From Gammaproteobacteria bacterium (lineage in GTDB: Bacteria > Pseudomonadota > Gammaproteobacteria > UBA6429): 19,709 nt of DNA. Below, piece after piece: positions 1-6,462 of the stretch. The DNA is taken from positions 1-19,709 of the forward strand of contig QIKU01000051.1 of the NCBI GenBank assembly GCA_003232015.1, written 5' to 3'. The position numbers and the translations under genes were made by a program. Position 1 is the stretch's first letter; every line of letters begins with the position of its first letter. The notes beneath the pieces were generated by a model, which made no database searches, had not been told where the DNA came from, and saw nothing but the letters and a program-made list of their open reading frames with translations.

Positions 1-182
1 CGCCGTTTCTCGGTCAATTTTTTGGAGTCCATTAAGCCTTCAATGGGGTTGTCGGGATCCAGAATAACCGCTGCGGCCACGACCGGCCCGGCTAAAGGCC
101 CCCGCCCCACTTCATCCACCCCTGCAACCTGATGCTGATTAATGTTAAAATCCCGACTTTCTTTATTATTCTTGCTATTCAT
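1..182 (-). CDS. rnhB: Ribonuclease HII, N-terminal part (runs off left edge)
   Basis: Ribonuclease HII cleaves the RNA strand of RNA-DNA hybrids and nicks at single ribonucleotides left in DNA. Sixty complete codons are visible from ATG at 182-180. Residues 20-29 read [10 protein letters not shown], the family's first catalytic motif (Asp23, Glu24). Residues 52-56 read DSKKL, a second conserved block. The rest of the protein, including the other two metal-binding acidic residues, lies outside the window. About 19 residues precede the first motif, slightly more than in E. coli. In most gammaproteobacteria rnhB follows lpxB on the same strand; here it keeps the strand of the lpxA operon, while the genes between it and lpxA run the other way. 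Identification is secure; the start is the only plausible ATG I see. Confidence 0.9.
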   Translation of the reverse strand, partial: MNSKNNKESRDFNINQHQVAGVDEVGRGPLAGPVVAAAVILDPDNPIEGLMDSKKLTEKR

Positions 183-281
183 AGGGCGAATCGTGGCTCC
201 GGTAATATCCCTTATCTTTTCATTAGGTTACAATATCATGAATGTCTTATCTTATCACTCAACATTGAAGATCACCTCATT

Positions 282-1217
282 ATGAAAACACTCAAAACGG
301 CGGTGATTGGCGTCGGTTACCTTGGCAAATTTCACGCACAAAAGTACCACGCGCTCAAGCACAGTAACCTGATTGCAGTCTGTGACAATAATGAAGATAA
401 CGCAAAACTGATTGCCGAAGATTTAGAGTGTCAATACACCACCGATTATAAATCGTTGCTTGGTAAAGTCGATGCCGTGAGTATCGTCGTACCCACCCAG
501 TTACATTTTGAAGTGGCAAAAGATTTTTTAGAGAATGGCGCCGATGTTTTGGTTGAAAAACCCATCACCTCCACATTAGAACAAGCACAACAGCTCGTTG
601 ATATAGCTAAAACCAACAAACGTATTTTGCAGGTGGGACATTTAGAACGGTTTAATCCCGCCATGCTGGCACTCAATGATATTTTAACCACTCCCTTATT
701 TATCGAATCGCACCGGGTTGCACCTTATAACCCGCGCGGTGCCGATGTGAGTGTGATACTGGATTTAATGATCCATGATATTGATATTATTCTGGATATT
801 GTGCATTCCAAAGTCACCTCCATTTCCGCTAACGGCGTAAAGGCCTTATCGAATGATATTGATATAGCCAATGCGCGGCTTGAATTTGAAAACGGTTGTG
901 TTGCCAATGTTACAGCCAGCCGTGCCAGCTTAAAGAGTGAACGCAAAATGCGAATCGTTCAGGAAGACACTTATATTAATCTGGACTTCCAGAATAAAAC
1001 CCTTACGACTTATACCAAAAGCAAAAATAAAGAAATGTTTCCAGGCGTGGCCGATATTGAATCGAACACGCAAAGCTTTGAACAAGGAGATGCACTGCTT
1101 GCCGAAATTGAATCGTTTATTAATACAATACAGACCGCCAGTGTGCCGGTTGTTTCTGGTGAAGATGGTTTGCGGGCTTTAGACACCGCTAATAAAATTA
1201 CTGCGTTATTAGGCTAA
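282..1217 (+). CDS. gnnA: Gfo/Idh/MocA oxidoreductase, probable UDP-GlcNAc 3-dehydrogenase (GnnA)
   Basis: Predicted NAD-dependent oxidation of the 3-hydroxyl of UDP-GlcNAc to the 3-keto sugar, first of two steps to UDP-GlcNAc3N for lipid A. The 311-residue protein has a Rossmann nucleotide-binding motif GVGYLG (10-15), the family lysine in VEKP (Lys93), and the conserved D-x3-H element DLMIHDID (161-168, with Asp161 and His165). The reading frame is open from 132, but I place the start at ATG 282: MKTLKTAVIGVGYLG fits the normal family N-terminus, and the upstream 50 residues look non-protein-like and overlap rnhB. No strong promoter or Shine-Dalgarno is visible in 183-281; TACAAT at 229-234 is a possible -10. 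The function is inferred from the family plus the neighbouring aminotransferase, lpxB and lpxA. A WbpB-like role in surface sugars is the alternative, but no partner genes for that pathway are present. Confidence 0.8.
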   Translation: MKTLKTAVIGVGYLGKFHAQKYHALKHSNLIAVCDNNEDNAKLIAEDLECQYTTDYKSLLGKVDAVSIVVPTQLHFEVAKDFLENGADVLVEKPITSTLEQAQQLVDIAKTNKRILQVGHLERFNPAMLALNDILTTPLFIESHRVAPYNPRGADVSVILDLMIHDIDIILDIVHSKVTSISANGVKALSNDIDIANARLEFENGCVANVTASRASLKSERKMRIVQEDTYINLDFQNKTLTTYTKSKNKEMFPGVADIESNTQSFEQGDALLAEIESFINTIQTASVPVVSGEDGLRALDTANKITALLG

Positions 1218-1222
1218 AGCAG

Positions 1223-1299
1223 GTAGCCCGGATGGAATAAAATGCAATCCGGGAAGCAGCACTCACCCCCCGGATTTCGCTTCGCTACATCCGGGCTAC
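1223..1299. repeat. REP/BIME-like double palindrome between gnnA and gnnB
   Basis: Two hairpins lie in opposite orientation. The first has stem CCCGGAT (1227-1233) pairing with ATCCGGG (1247-1253). The second has CCCGGAT (1269-1275) pairing with ATCCGGG (1289-1295). Both loops are 13 bases, and 15 bases separate the hairpins. Each hairpin carries a GTAG head on its own strand (1223-1226 plus; 1296-1299 minus), as in REP sequences mobilised by RAYT transposases. The outer arms form a perfect 12-base inverted repeat (1223-1234 with 1288-1299). The element is GC-richer than its surroundings, which suggests insertion. No transposase is in the window. Confidence 0.75.
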
Positions 1300-1310
1300 A
1301 TACTGGATTA

Positions 1311-1343
1311 CCCCGTCTGCGTGGTTATGACGAGTTAACGGGG
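1311..1343. repeat. Small inverted repeat after the REP-like element
   Basis: CCCCGT (1311-1316) is complementary to ACGGGG (1338-1343) around a 21-base loop. An alternative shorter pairing of CGTC (1314-1317) with GACG (1328-1331) is possible. There is no following T-tract, so it is not a convincing terminator. It may be the remains of a larger inserted element together with the adjacent double hairpin. Confidence 0.3.
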
Positions 1344-1360
1344 CAATAGGCGTTAAGACA

Positions 1361-1390
1361 TATTTTAGGTTAGTTATTTACAGTTATAAT
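1361..1390 (+). promoter_or_regulatory. Candidate sigma-70 promoter for gnnB-lpxB
   Basis: A perfect -10 hexamer TATAAT lies at 1385-1390, 22 bases before the gnnB ATG. The -35 region is poor: only T-rich sequence at 1361-1368 is found at a suitable distance. If active, it would give gnnB and lpxB a transcript with a very short leader, independent of gnnA, which is separated from them by 195 bases holding the hairpin element. Confidence 0.4.
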
Positions 1391-1412
1391 TAAATTCAAA
1401 GGTTTATAAACT

Positions 1413-2501
1413 ATGATCCCAATGGTCGATTTAAAAACGCAATACGCTTCTTTAAAAGAAGAAATTGATGCCGAAATACTGAATGCCGTTGCCAATGCGC
1501 AATATATTCTTGGCCCCAACGTACAACACTTTGAAAAAGAAGCCGCAGACTATTTAGGTGCAAAGTATGCCGTTGGTTGTGCTTCTGGCACCGATGCATT
1601 ACATCTTGCACTGGTTGCGGCAGGTATTAAAGCCGGTGACGAAGTCATTACCAGTGCCTTTACCTTTATCGCTACTGCCGAAGCCATTTGTTATGTCGGC
1701 GCAAAACCAGTGTTTGTGGATATTAACCCTAAAACGTTTAACATTGACCCGACTTTAATTGAAGCTGCCATTACACCAAAAACAAAGGCCATTATTCCCA
1801 TACATATCTTTGGCCAGCCTGCCGACATGCCAGCCATTATTAAAATAGCCAACAAACACAAGTTAAAAGTAATAGAAGACTGTGCCCAATCCTTTGGTGC
1901 TAAAATAGATAAAACCACAACCGGTTCATTTGCCGAAGCTGGCTGCCATAGTTTTTTCCCCAGTAAAAACCTCGGCTGCTATGGCGATGGTGGTCTGGTT
2001 ACCACCAACAGTGATGAAATTCATAAGCAACTTATCGCCTTGAGAAACCACGGTAGTTTTGAACGTTATCACCATCATGTGATTGGCTTCAATAGCCGAC
2101 TGGATGAACTGCAAGCCACTATTTTAAGAATTAAATTAAAACACATTGATACTTTTAATGCAGGCCGTTACCGCGTTGCGCAAAACTATTCCACTAAACT
2201 GCATAAGTCTATACAAACACCGTTTGAAGATAATACTGGTAACCATGTTTACCATCAATACACGGTGCTAACGGATAACCGCGATGCCATTCAAGCGGCT
2301 TTATCGGCGAAGGAAATTGCTTCTGCGGTTTACTACCCTATTCCATTACATAGGCAGGATGTATTTAAAGAAGACTACAAGGGTGTTCAGTTACCGGTCA
2401 CGGAGTCTGTCTGCGCGCAATGTTTGTCATTCCCTGTTTACCCGGAAATGCCTGAAAATACCCAACAAAAAATTATTGATACCATTAACAGCGTTTTTTA
2501 A
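1413..2501 (+). CDS. gnnB: DegT/DnrJ/EryC1 PLP aminotransferase, probable UDP-3-keto-GlcNAc transaminase (GnnB)
   Basis: Predicted to transaminate the 3-keto sugar made by GnnA, giving UDP-GlcNAc3N (UDP-2-acetamido-3-amino-2,3-dideoxyglucose). The 362-residue protein has the typical sugar-aminotransferase opening (VDLKTQY, 5-11), the cofactor-phosphate region GCASGTDAL (55-63), the PLP-ring aspartate in IEDCAQ (Asp156), and the Schiff-base lysine in SFFPSKNLG (Lys185). AAGG at 1400-1403 is a plausible ribosome site for ATG 1413. The stop is five bases before the lpxB ATG, so the two genes are almost certainly cotranscribed. The nearest alternative is a WbpE-type aminotransferase acting on a 3-keto UDP-GlcNAc uronate. 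That route also needs a UDP-GlcNAc 6-dehydrogenase and a 3-N-acetyltransferase, neither of which is present here. Confidence 0.82.
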   Translation: MIPMVDLKTQYASLKEEIDAEILNAVANAQYILGPNVQHFEKEAADYLGAKYAVGCASGTDALHLALVAAGIKAGDEVITSAFTFIATAEAICYVGAKPVFVDINPKTFNIDPTLIEAAITPKTKAIIPIHIFGQPADMPAIIKIANKHKLKVIEDCAQSFGAKIDKTTTGSFAEAGCHSFFPSKNLGCYGDGGLVTTNSDEIHKQLIALRNHGSFERYHHHVIGFNSRLDELQATILRIKLKHIDTFNAGRYRVAQNYSTKLHKSIQTPFEDNTGNHVYHQYTVLTDNRDAIQAALSAKEIASAVYYPIPLHRQDVFKEDYKGVQLPVTESVCAQCLSFPVYPEMPENTQQKIIDTINSVF

Positions 2502-2506
2502 TTCTA

Positions 2507-3640
2507 ATGAAAACCGTTCTTATTGTTGCAGGTGAAGCCTCTGGTGATGCACACGGTGCACGGCTCGTTACGGCGGTACATAAAAAAGAGCCCACAGTGA
2601 AATTTTACGGCGTGGGTGGCAGCAACATGCGTGAAGCTGGTGTTGATATTCATATCGATGCAGCCGAACTGGCCGTAGTTGGCTTATGGGAAGTGATTGC
2701 CCATCGCAAAGTAATCTTTGCCGCGCTGGATAAATTAAAACAACAATTAAAATCGTCCCCACCTGATTTATTATTATTAATCGATTATGCCGAGTTCAAT
2801 CTAAAACTGGCAGAATATGCTAAAAGTATCGGAATAAAGGTGCTGTTTTATATTAGCCCACAAGTATGGGCCTGGCGACAGGGTCGGGTTAATAAAATAA
2901 GAAACTGCGTTGATACCATGGCGGTTATCTTTAATTTCGAAAAAGAATTCTACTTAAAACATAATGTACCGGCCAAATACGTTGGCCACCCACTTAGCCA
3001 TGAAGTTAAAGCAACCTGTGAGCGGGACACATTTCTAAAAGAAAATAATATTCCAGCATCACATCCTGTACTTGGGTTATTCCCAGGCAGCCGAAAAAGT
3101 GAAACCAAAAGACTGCTGCCTATTATTTTACAAACAGCAGAAATTTTAAAACAACAAAATCCACAACTTGAATTTTTATTGCCACTGGCATCCACATTAA
3201 CTGCACAGGATCTAGCTCCATTTTTATCTGAAAGTAAACTTGACATTCATATTATAAAAGACGATACCTTTAATGTAATGAATGCCTGTGATGCCATTGT
3301 GACCGTGTCAGGTACGGTCACACTGGAAATTTCTTTAATTGGTACACCACTGATTATTATTAATAAAGTGTCCTGGTTAACTTATCTTATTGTAAAACGA
3401 ATGATAAAAATCCCTTACATTGGTTTGTGTAATATCGTTGCCAAGAAATTAATCGCCGAAGAATTTATTCAAAAAGATGCCAACCCGAAAAAAATGGCAG
3501 CCGCACTTTCAGAATTACTGAATAATAAAGACAAGAATAAAAAAACAAGGGAACAACTTGGGCTGATACATCAGTTATTAATCGATGCGCCTGTTGATAT
3601 ATCGATTAGCGACCTAACGTTAGAAATGTTAGAACAGTAG
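2507..3640 (+). CDS. lpxB: Lipid A disaccharide synthase LpxB
   Basis: A GT19-family inverting glycosyltransferase that joins UDP-2,3-diacyl-GlcN to lipid X, making the beta-1,6 disaccharide of lipid A on the inner face of the cytoplasmic membrane. The 377-residue length is close to the E. coli enzyme. The signature VAGEASGDAHGA spans residues 7-18, ISPQVWAWRQGR lies near 115-127, LFPGSRKSE near 192-200, and the donor-site stretch VTVSGTVTLE near 265-274. No good Shine-Dalgarno precedes the ATG, so translational coupling to gnnB five bases upstream is likely. It is on the strand opposite to lpxA, whereas most gammaproteobacteria have lpxA-lpxB-rnhB collinear. Its stop is 3 bases from the lpxA stop. 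With GnnA and GnnB upstream it would be expected to accept amide-bearing diamino sugar substrates. Confidence 0.95.
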   Translation: MKTVLIVAGEASGDAHGARLVTAVHKKEPTVKFYGVGGSNMREAGVDIHIDAAELAVVGLWEVIAHRKVIFAALDKLKQQLKSSPPDLLLLIDYAEFNLKLAEYAKSIGIKVLFYISPQVWAWRQGRVNKIRNCVDTMAVIFNFEKEFYLKHNVPAKYVGHPLSHEVKATCERDTFLKENNIPASHPVLGLFPGSRKSETKRLLPIILQTAEILKQQNPQLEFLLPLASTLTAQDLAPFLSESKLDIHIIKDDTFNVMNACDAIVTVSGTVTLEISLIGTPLIIINKVSWLTYLIVKRMIKIPYIGLCNIVAKKLIAEEFIQKDANPKKMAAALSELLNNKDKNKKTREQLGLIHQLLIDAPVDISISDLTLEMLEQ

Positions 3641-3643
3641 TCT

Positions 3644-4417
3644 TTAGCGAATAATCCCACGTTGAGAATTTTCAATAAATCGAATAAGCGGCCTAACCGC
3701 CTCCTCAGATTCAGCCAGTTTGGTTAGCTTTTCTTTTGCTGCATCCACCGTTAAACTCAAACGATAAATAATTTTATAGGCTTCTTTAATGGCTTTGATT
3801 GCCTCTTTACTGAAGTTGCTGCGTTTTAAACCTTCAGAATTTATTCCATGTGGATGCGCCGGATTGCCATTAATCATCATATAAGGTGGCACATCTTTAC
3901 TGATTGCACTGCCCATGCCACAAAATGCATATTCACCAATGTGACAAAATTGATGCACTAATGTAAAGCCACCCAGGATAGCATAATCATCAACAATGGC
4001 ATGCCCTGCTAATGAAGCACCATTTGAAAAAATAGTATTATTCCCAACCTGACAATCGTGAGCAATATGAATATAGGCCATTAGCCAATTATCATTACCA
4101 ATGTTGGTCACGCCACCGCCTTCGCCCGTACCTCGGTTAATGGTGACAAATTCACGGATCGTATTGCCATCACCAATAATAAGCTTTGACTCTTCACCAT
4201 GAAATTTTTTGTCCTGTGGCACTTCACCAACAGAAGCAAACTGGAAAATGGTATTGTTTTTTCCGATATGTGTTGGGCCATTAATAACAATATGTGGTCC
4301 AATTTTTGAACCTGATTCAATAGTAACACCAGGCCCAATTACAGTGTACGCACCAATGGTTACATCGGAGTCGATGTTTGATTTCGAATCAACACGTGCC
4401 GTTGAATCAATTGTCAT
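3644..4417 (-). CDS. lpxA: Acyl-ACP--UDP-GlcNAc (or UDP-GlcNAc3N) acyltransferase LpxA
   Basis: Transfers a 3-hydroxyacyl chain from ACP to position 3 of the UDP-sugar, the first step of lipid A synthesis, in the cytoplasm. The 257-residue protein has left-handed beta-helix hexapeptide repeats in its first ~185 residues and a helical C-terminus. The catalytic histidine is His120 in HIAHDC (117-122), matching E. coli His125. The residue aligned with E. coli Gly173, which sets acyl-chain length, is Met168 in CGMGS; the same change is found in the C10-selective Pseudomonas enzyme. The ATG overlaps the fabZ stop by four bases (ATGA), so it is translationally coupled. With gnnA and gnnB nearby, it may form an amide at a 3-amino group rather than an ester. 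Its 3' end faces lpxB. Confidence 0.95.
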   Translation of the reverse strand: MTIDSTARVDSKSNIDSDVTIGAYTVIGPGVTIESGSKIGPHIVINGPTHIGKNNTIFQFASVGEVPQDKKFHGEESKLIIGDGNTIREFVTINRGTGEGGGVTNIGNDNWLMAYIHIAHDCQVGNNTIFSNGASLAGHAIVDDYAILGGFTLVHQFCHIGEYAFCGMGSAISKDVPPYMMINGNPAHPHGINSEGLKRSNFSKEAIKAIKEAYKIIYRLSLTVDAAKEKLTKLAESEEAVRPLIRFIENSQRGIIR

Positions 4418-4860
4418 CCAACTTCCCGTTCAGCACACATTAAATCAGCAGAACAAACCATCTCACCATCAACCGTTGCAGCACCTTCAAACTTCCAGAT
4501 GCCGCGTTTTTCTTTGATAAATTTTACGCTCAGCTGTAACTGATCACCGGGTTCAACCGGGCGCTTAAAACGGGCTTTATCCACGCCAACAAAATAATAC
4601 AAAGAATTTTCATCTGGCACACGACCCAGAGTACGGAATGCCAGAATTCCGGTTGCCTGTGCAAGAGCTTCTAATATAAGTACCCCCGGCATAACCGGCC
4701 GTTGAGGAAAGTGCCCCGTAAAATAGGGTTCATTATAAGAAACATTTTTATAACCAATTAAACTTTCACCGGGAATACATTCTGTTACCCGATCAATTAA
4801 TAAAAAAGGATACCGATGCGGTAAATGTTGTAAGATTTCGTAAATATCAAGTTGTTCCAA
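4414..4860 (-). CDS. fabZ: 3-hydroxyacyl-ACP dehydratase FabZ
   Basis: Dehydrates 3-hydroxyacyl-ACP to trans-2-enoyl-ACP in type II fatty acid synthesis, so it competes with LpxA and LpxD for the 3-hydroxyacyl-ACP pool. The 148-residue protein is of normal length with a single hot-dog fold. [11 protein letters not shown] (13-23) is the conserved opening. The catalytic pair is His50 in [13 protein letters not shown] (48-60) and Glu64 in LILEALAQ. It lies between lpxD (28 bases upstream) and lpxA (four-base overlap), the standard arrangement that ties lipid A and fatty acid synthesis together. Confidence 0.96.
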   Translation of the reverse strand: MEQLDIYEILQHLPHRYPFLLIDRVTECIPGESLIGYKNVSYNEPYFTGHFPQRPVMPGVLILEALAQATGILAFRTLGRVPDENSLYYFVGVDKARFKRPVEPGDQLQLSVKFIKEKRGIWKFEGAATVDGEMVCSADLMCAEREVG

Positions 4861-4888
4861 CCTGCTGCCCCTTGTTTACTTTAGACTA

Positions 4889-5899
4889 TTAACTAAGTTT
4901 CTCTAATTGTTTAATTCGCTTAGCCAACTCATCTATATTTTTCATTTGAATATAATTCTTATGCCACTTACTATTTTCTACCAGCGGCGCACATGATGAA
5001 TACACACCCGATTCTTTAATCGACTGCAGTACTGTTGTCCGGCCGGTTAAGGTAACACGATCAGCAATGGATATATGCCCCGAAATAGCAACGGTGCCGC
5101 CTATCATACAATATTGACCAATGATTGTGCTACCGGCAACCGCTGTCATTGCGGCAATCGCGGTATGGTCACCTATTTCAACATTATGGGCAATCTGTAT
5201 TAAATTATCTAACCGAACCCCATTGCCAATAATTGTATTTTCAATGGCACCACAGTCAACCGTGGTATTTGCGCCAATTTCAACATCCATCCCGATAGTT
5301 ACAGCACCCAGCTGTGGAATTTTCACCCACTTACCGTGGTGGTTGGCATTACCAAAGCCATCCGCACCAATTACCGCACCAGGATGAATAATCGTTCTAT
5401 CGCCAATATCGCAGCGTCGCTGAATGGAGACGTGATTATGCAGCTGAACATCTTTACCTAAAGTAACATGTTCACCAATAAAACAATGGCTACCAATTTG
5501 ACAGCCTGCAGCAATTTTTACCCCTCCTTCAATCACCGCATACGCCCCAATTGAAACAAGCTTGTCCACAGAGGCATCAGGATGGATCACCGCAGTTGGA
5601 TGAATAAATTTTTTAAGTGCCGGGCATGGATTAAGTAATGCGGAAATTTGAGCGTAGGCTAACAATGGGTTATCAACCACAATCGCATTTGTCTGGCAAA
5701 GCGTTAAATCATCTTTTTGCAATATAACCGCACTGGCTTGCGTACTATTAAGAAATTTACGAAAGGACTTTGATGCTAAAAATGTAATTTGCCCGTGACT
5801 GGCCATTTTTATTGTTGCAACACGGTTAATCACTGTTGAAGGTTTACCACTCACTTCACCGTCAACCTGTCTCGCCAGCTCTTCTAGCGTAAATTCCAC
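4889..5899 (-). CDS. lpxD: UDP-3-O(N)-(3-hydroxyacyl)glucosamine N-acyltransferase LpxD
   Basis: Adds the second 3-hydroxyacyl chain, at the 2-amino group, after LpxC deacetylation; LpxC is outside this window. The 336-residue length is close to E. coli (341). Residues 1-100 form the N-terminal uridine-binding domain (opening [14 protein letters not shown]). Residues ~101-300 are hexapeptide repeats of a left-handed beta helix. The C-terminal ~35 residues are a helical extension ending in an apparent coiled segment ([18 protein letters not shown]). The catalytic histidine is His238 in [10 protein letters not shown] (234-243). The gene lies 26 bases after skp and 28 before fabZ, inside one leftward operon. 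Confidence 0.95.
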   Translation of the reverse strand: MEFTLEELARQVDGEVSGKPSTVINRVATIKMASHGQITFLASKSFRKFLNSTQASAVILQKDDLTLCQTNAIVVDNPLLAYAQISALLNPCPALKKFIHPTAVIHPDASVDKLVSIGAYAVIEGGVKIAAGCQIGSHCFIGEHVTLGKDVQLHNHVSIQRRCDIGDRTIIHPGAVIGADGFGNANHHGKWVKIPQLGAVTIGMDVEIGANTTVDCGAIENTIIGNGVRLDNLIQIAHNVEIGDHTAIAAMTAVAGSTIIGQYCMIGGTVAISGHISIADRVTLTGRTTVLQSIKESGVYSSCAPLVENSKWHKNYIQMKNIDELAKRIKQLEKLS

Positions 5900-5925
5900 G
5901 TGTGAGTTACCTTAATTTATGTGTT

Positions 5926-6450
5926 TTATTTTGATTTTGCTTTTTTAAGACTTTTGGCTAATTGCGCTAAAACTTTTTTAGTGACATTAGAACGTTTATT
6001 GGCATACATCACATTGTCGCCAAAGATAATATCAAAATTTTCTTCTTCGGCAAGCGATTCAATTGCGCCATTAACCACTTTTTGTAGTTTGTTTAGTTCT
6101 TCATTTCGACGTATATTCAAGTCTTCTGTAAATTCTTCTTTTGCACGTTTAACATCACGCTTTAAATTTAAAATCTTGCGCTCCAGCTGCTTACGTCCTG
6201 CAGGGCTCATAATGGCACCGTCTTTAGCAAGCTTGTCAGTTTGAGATTTTAATTTTTTCTCCATTGCGATAATTTTAGTCTCACGAGGCGCAAATTCTGT
6301 TTCCAGTTTTTTTCGTGCAGCGGCAGCCTGTGGCGCATGCTTCAAAACATAGGCTATATTAACAACACCTAATTTAACCGCATCGGCTGACACAGCCGTT
6401 CCAGTTGCAAAAAAGGCTAAAAAACTAAATATTATCGCTAAATTACGCAA
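5926..6450 (-). CDS. skp: Periplasmic chaperone Skp/OmpH family
   Basis: Holds unfolded outer-membrane proteins in the periplasm and hands them to the BAM complex. The 174-residue protein begins with a classic signal peptide (basic MR, hydrophobic core, predicted cleavage after AVSA at residue 22). The mature region starts with the family motif KLGVVNIAYVL (26-36). Residues ~45-120 are highly charged, heptad-like helix rich in Lys, Glu and Arg, which would form the tentacles of the trimer. The C-terminus is Lys-rich. It lies 12 bases downstream of bamA, its functional partner. The stretch is low in complexity, so family assignment rests on context as well as sequence. Confidence 0.92.
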   Translation of the reverse strand: MRNLAIIFSFLAFFATGTAVSADAVKLGVVNIAYVLKHAPQAAAARKKLETEFAPRETKIIAMEKKLKSQTDKLAKDGAIMSPAGRKQLERKILNLKRDVKRAKEEFTEDLNIRRNEELNKLQKVVNGAIESLAEEENFDIIFGDNVMYANKRSNVTKKVLAQLAKSLKKAKSK

Positions 6451-6462
6451 ACTGCACCCTCA

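Noticed and set aside
132..281. A 50-residue N-terminal extension of the gnnA reading frame
   Set aside because: It overlaps the start of rnhB, lacks a ribosome site and does not resemble the family N-terminus; MKTLKTAVIG at 282 does.
1218..1412. Idea that the gnnA-gnnB gap hides a small gene or insertion-sequence remnant
   Set aside because: No reading frame of useful length or transposase-like segment is visible; only hairpin repeats and a -10 motif are seen.
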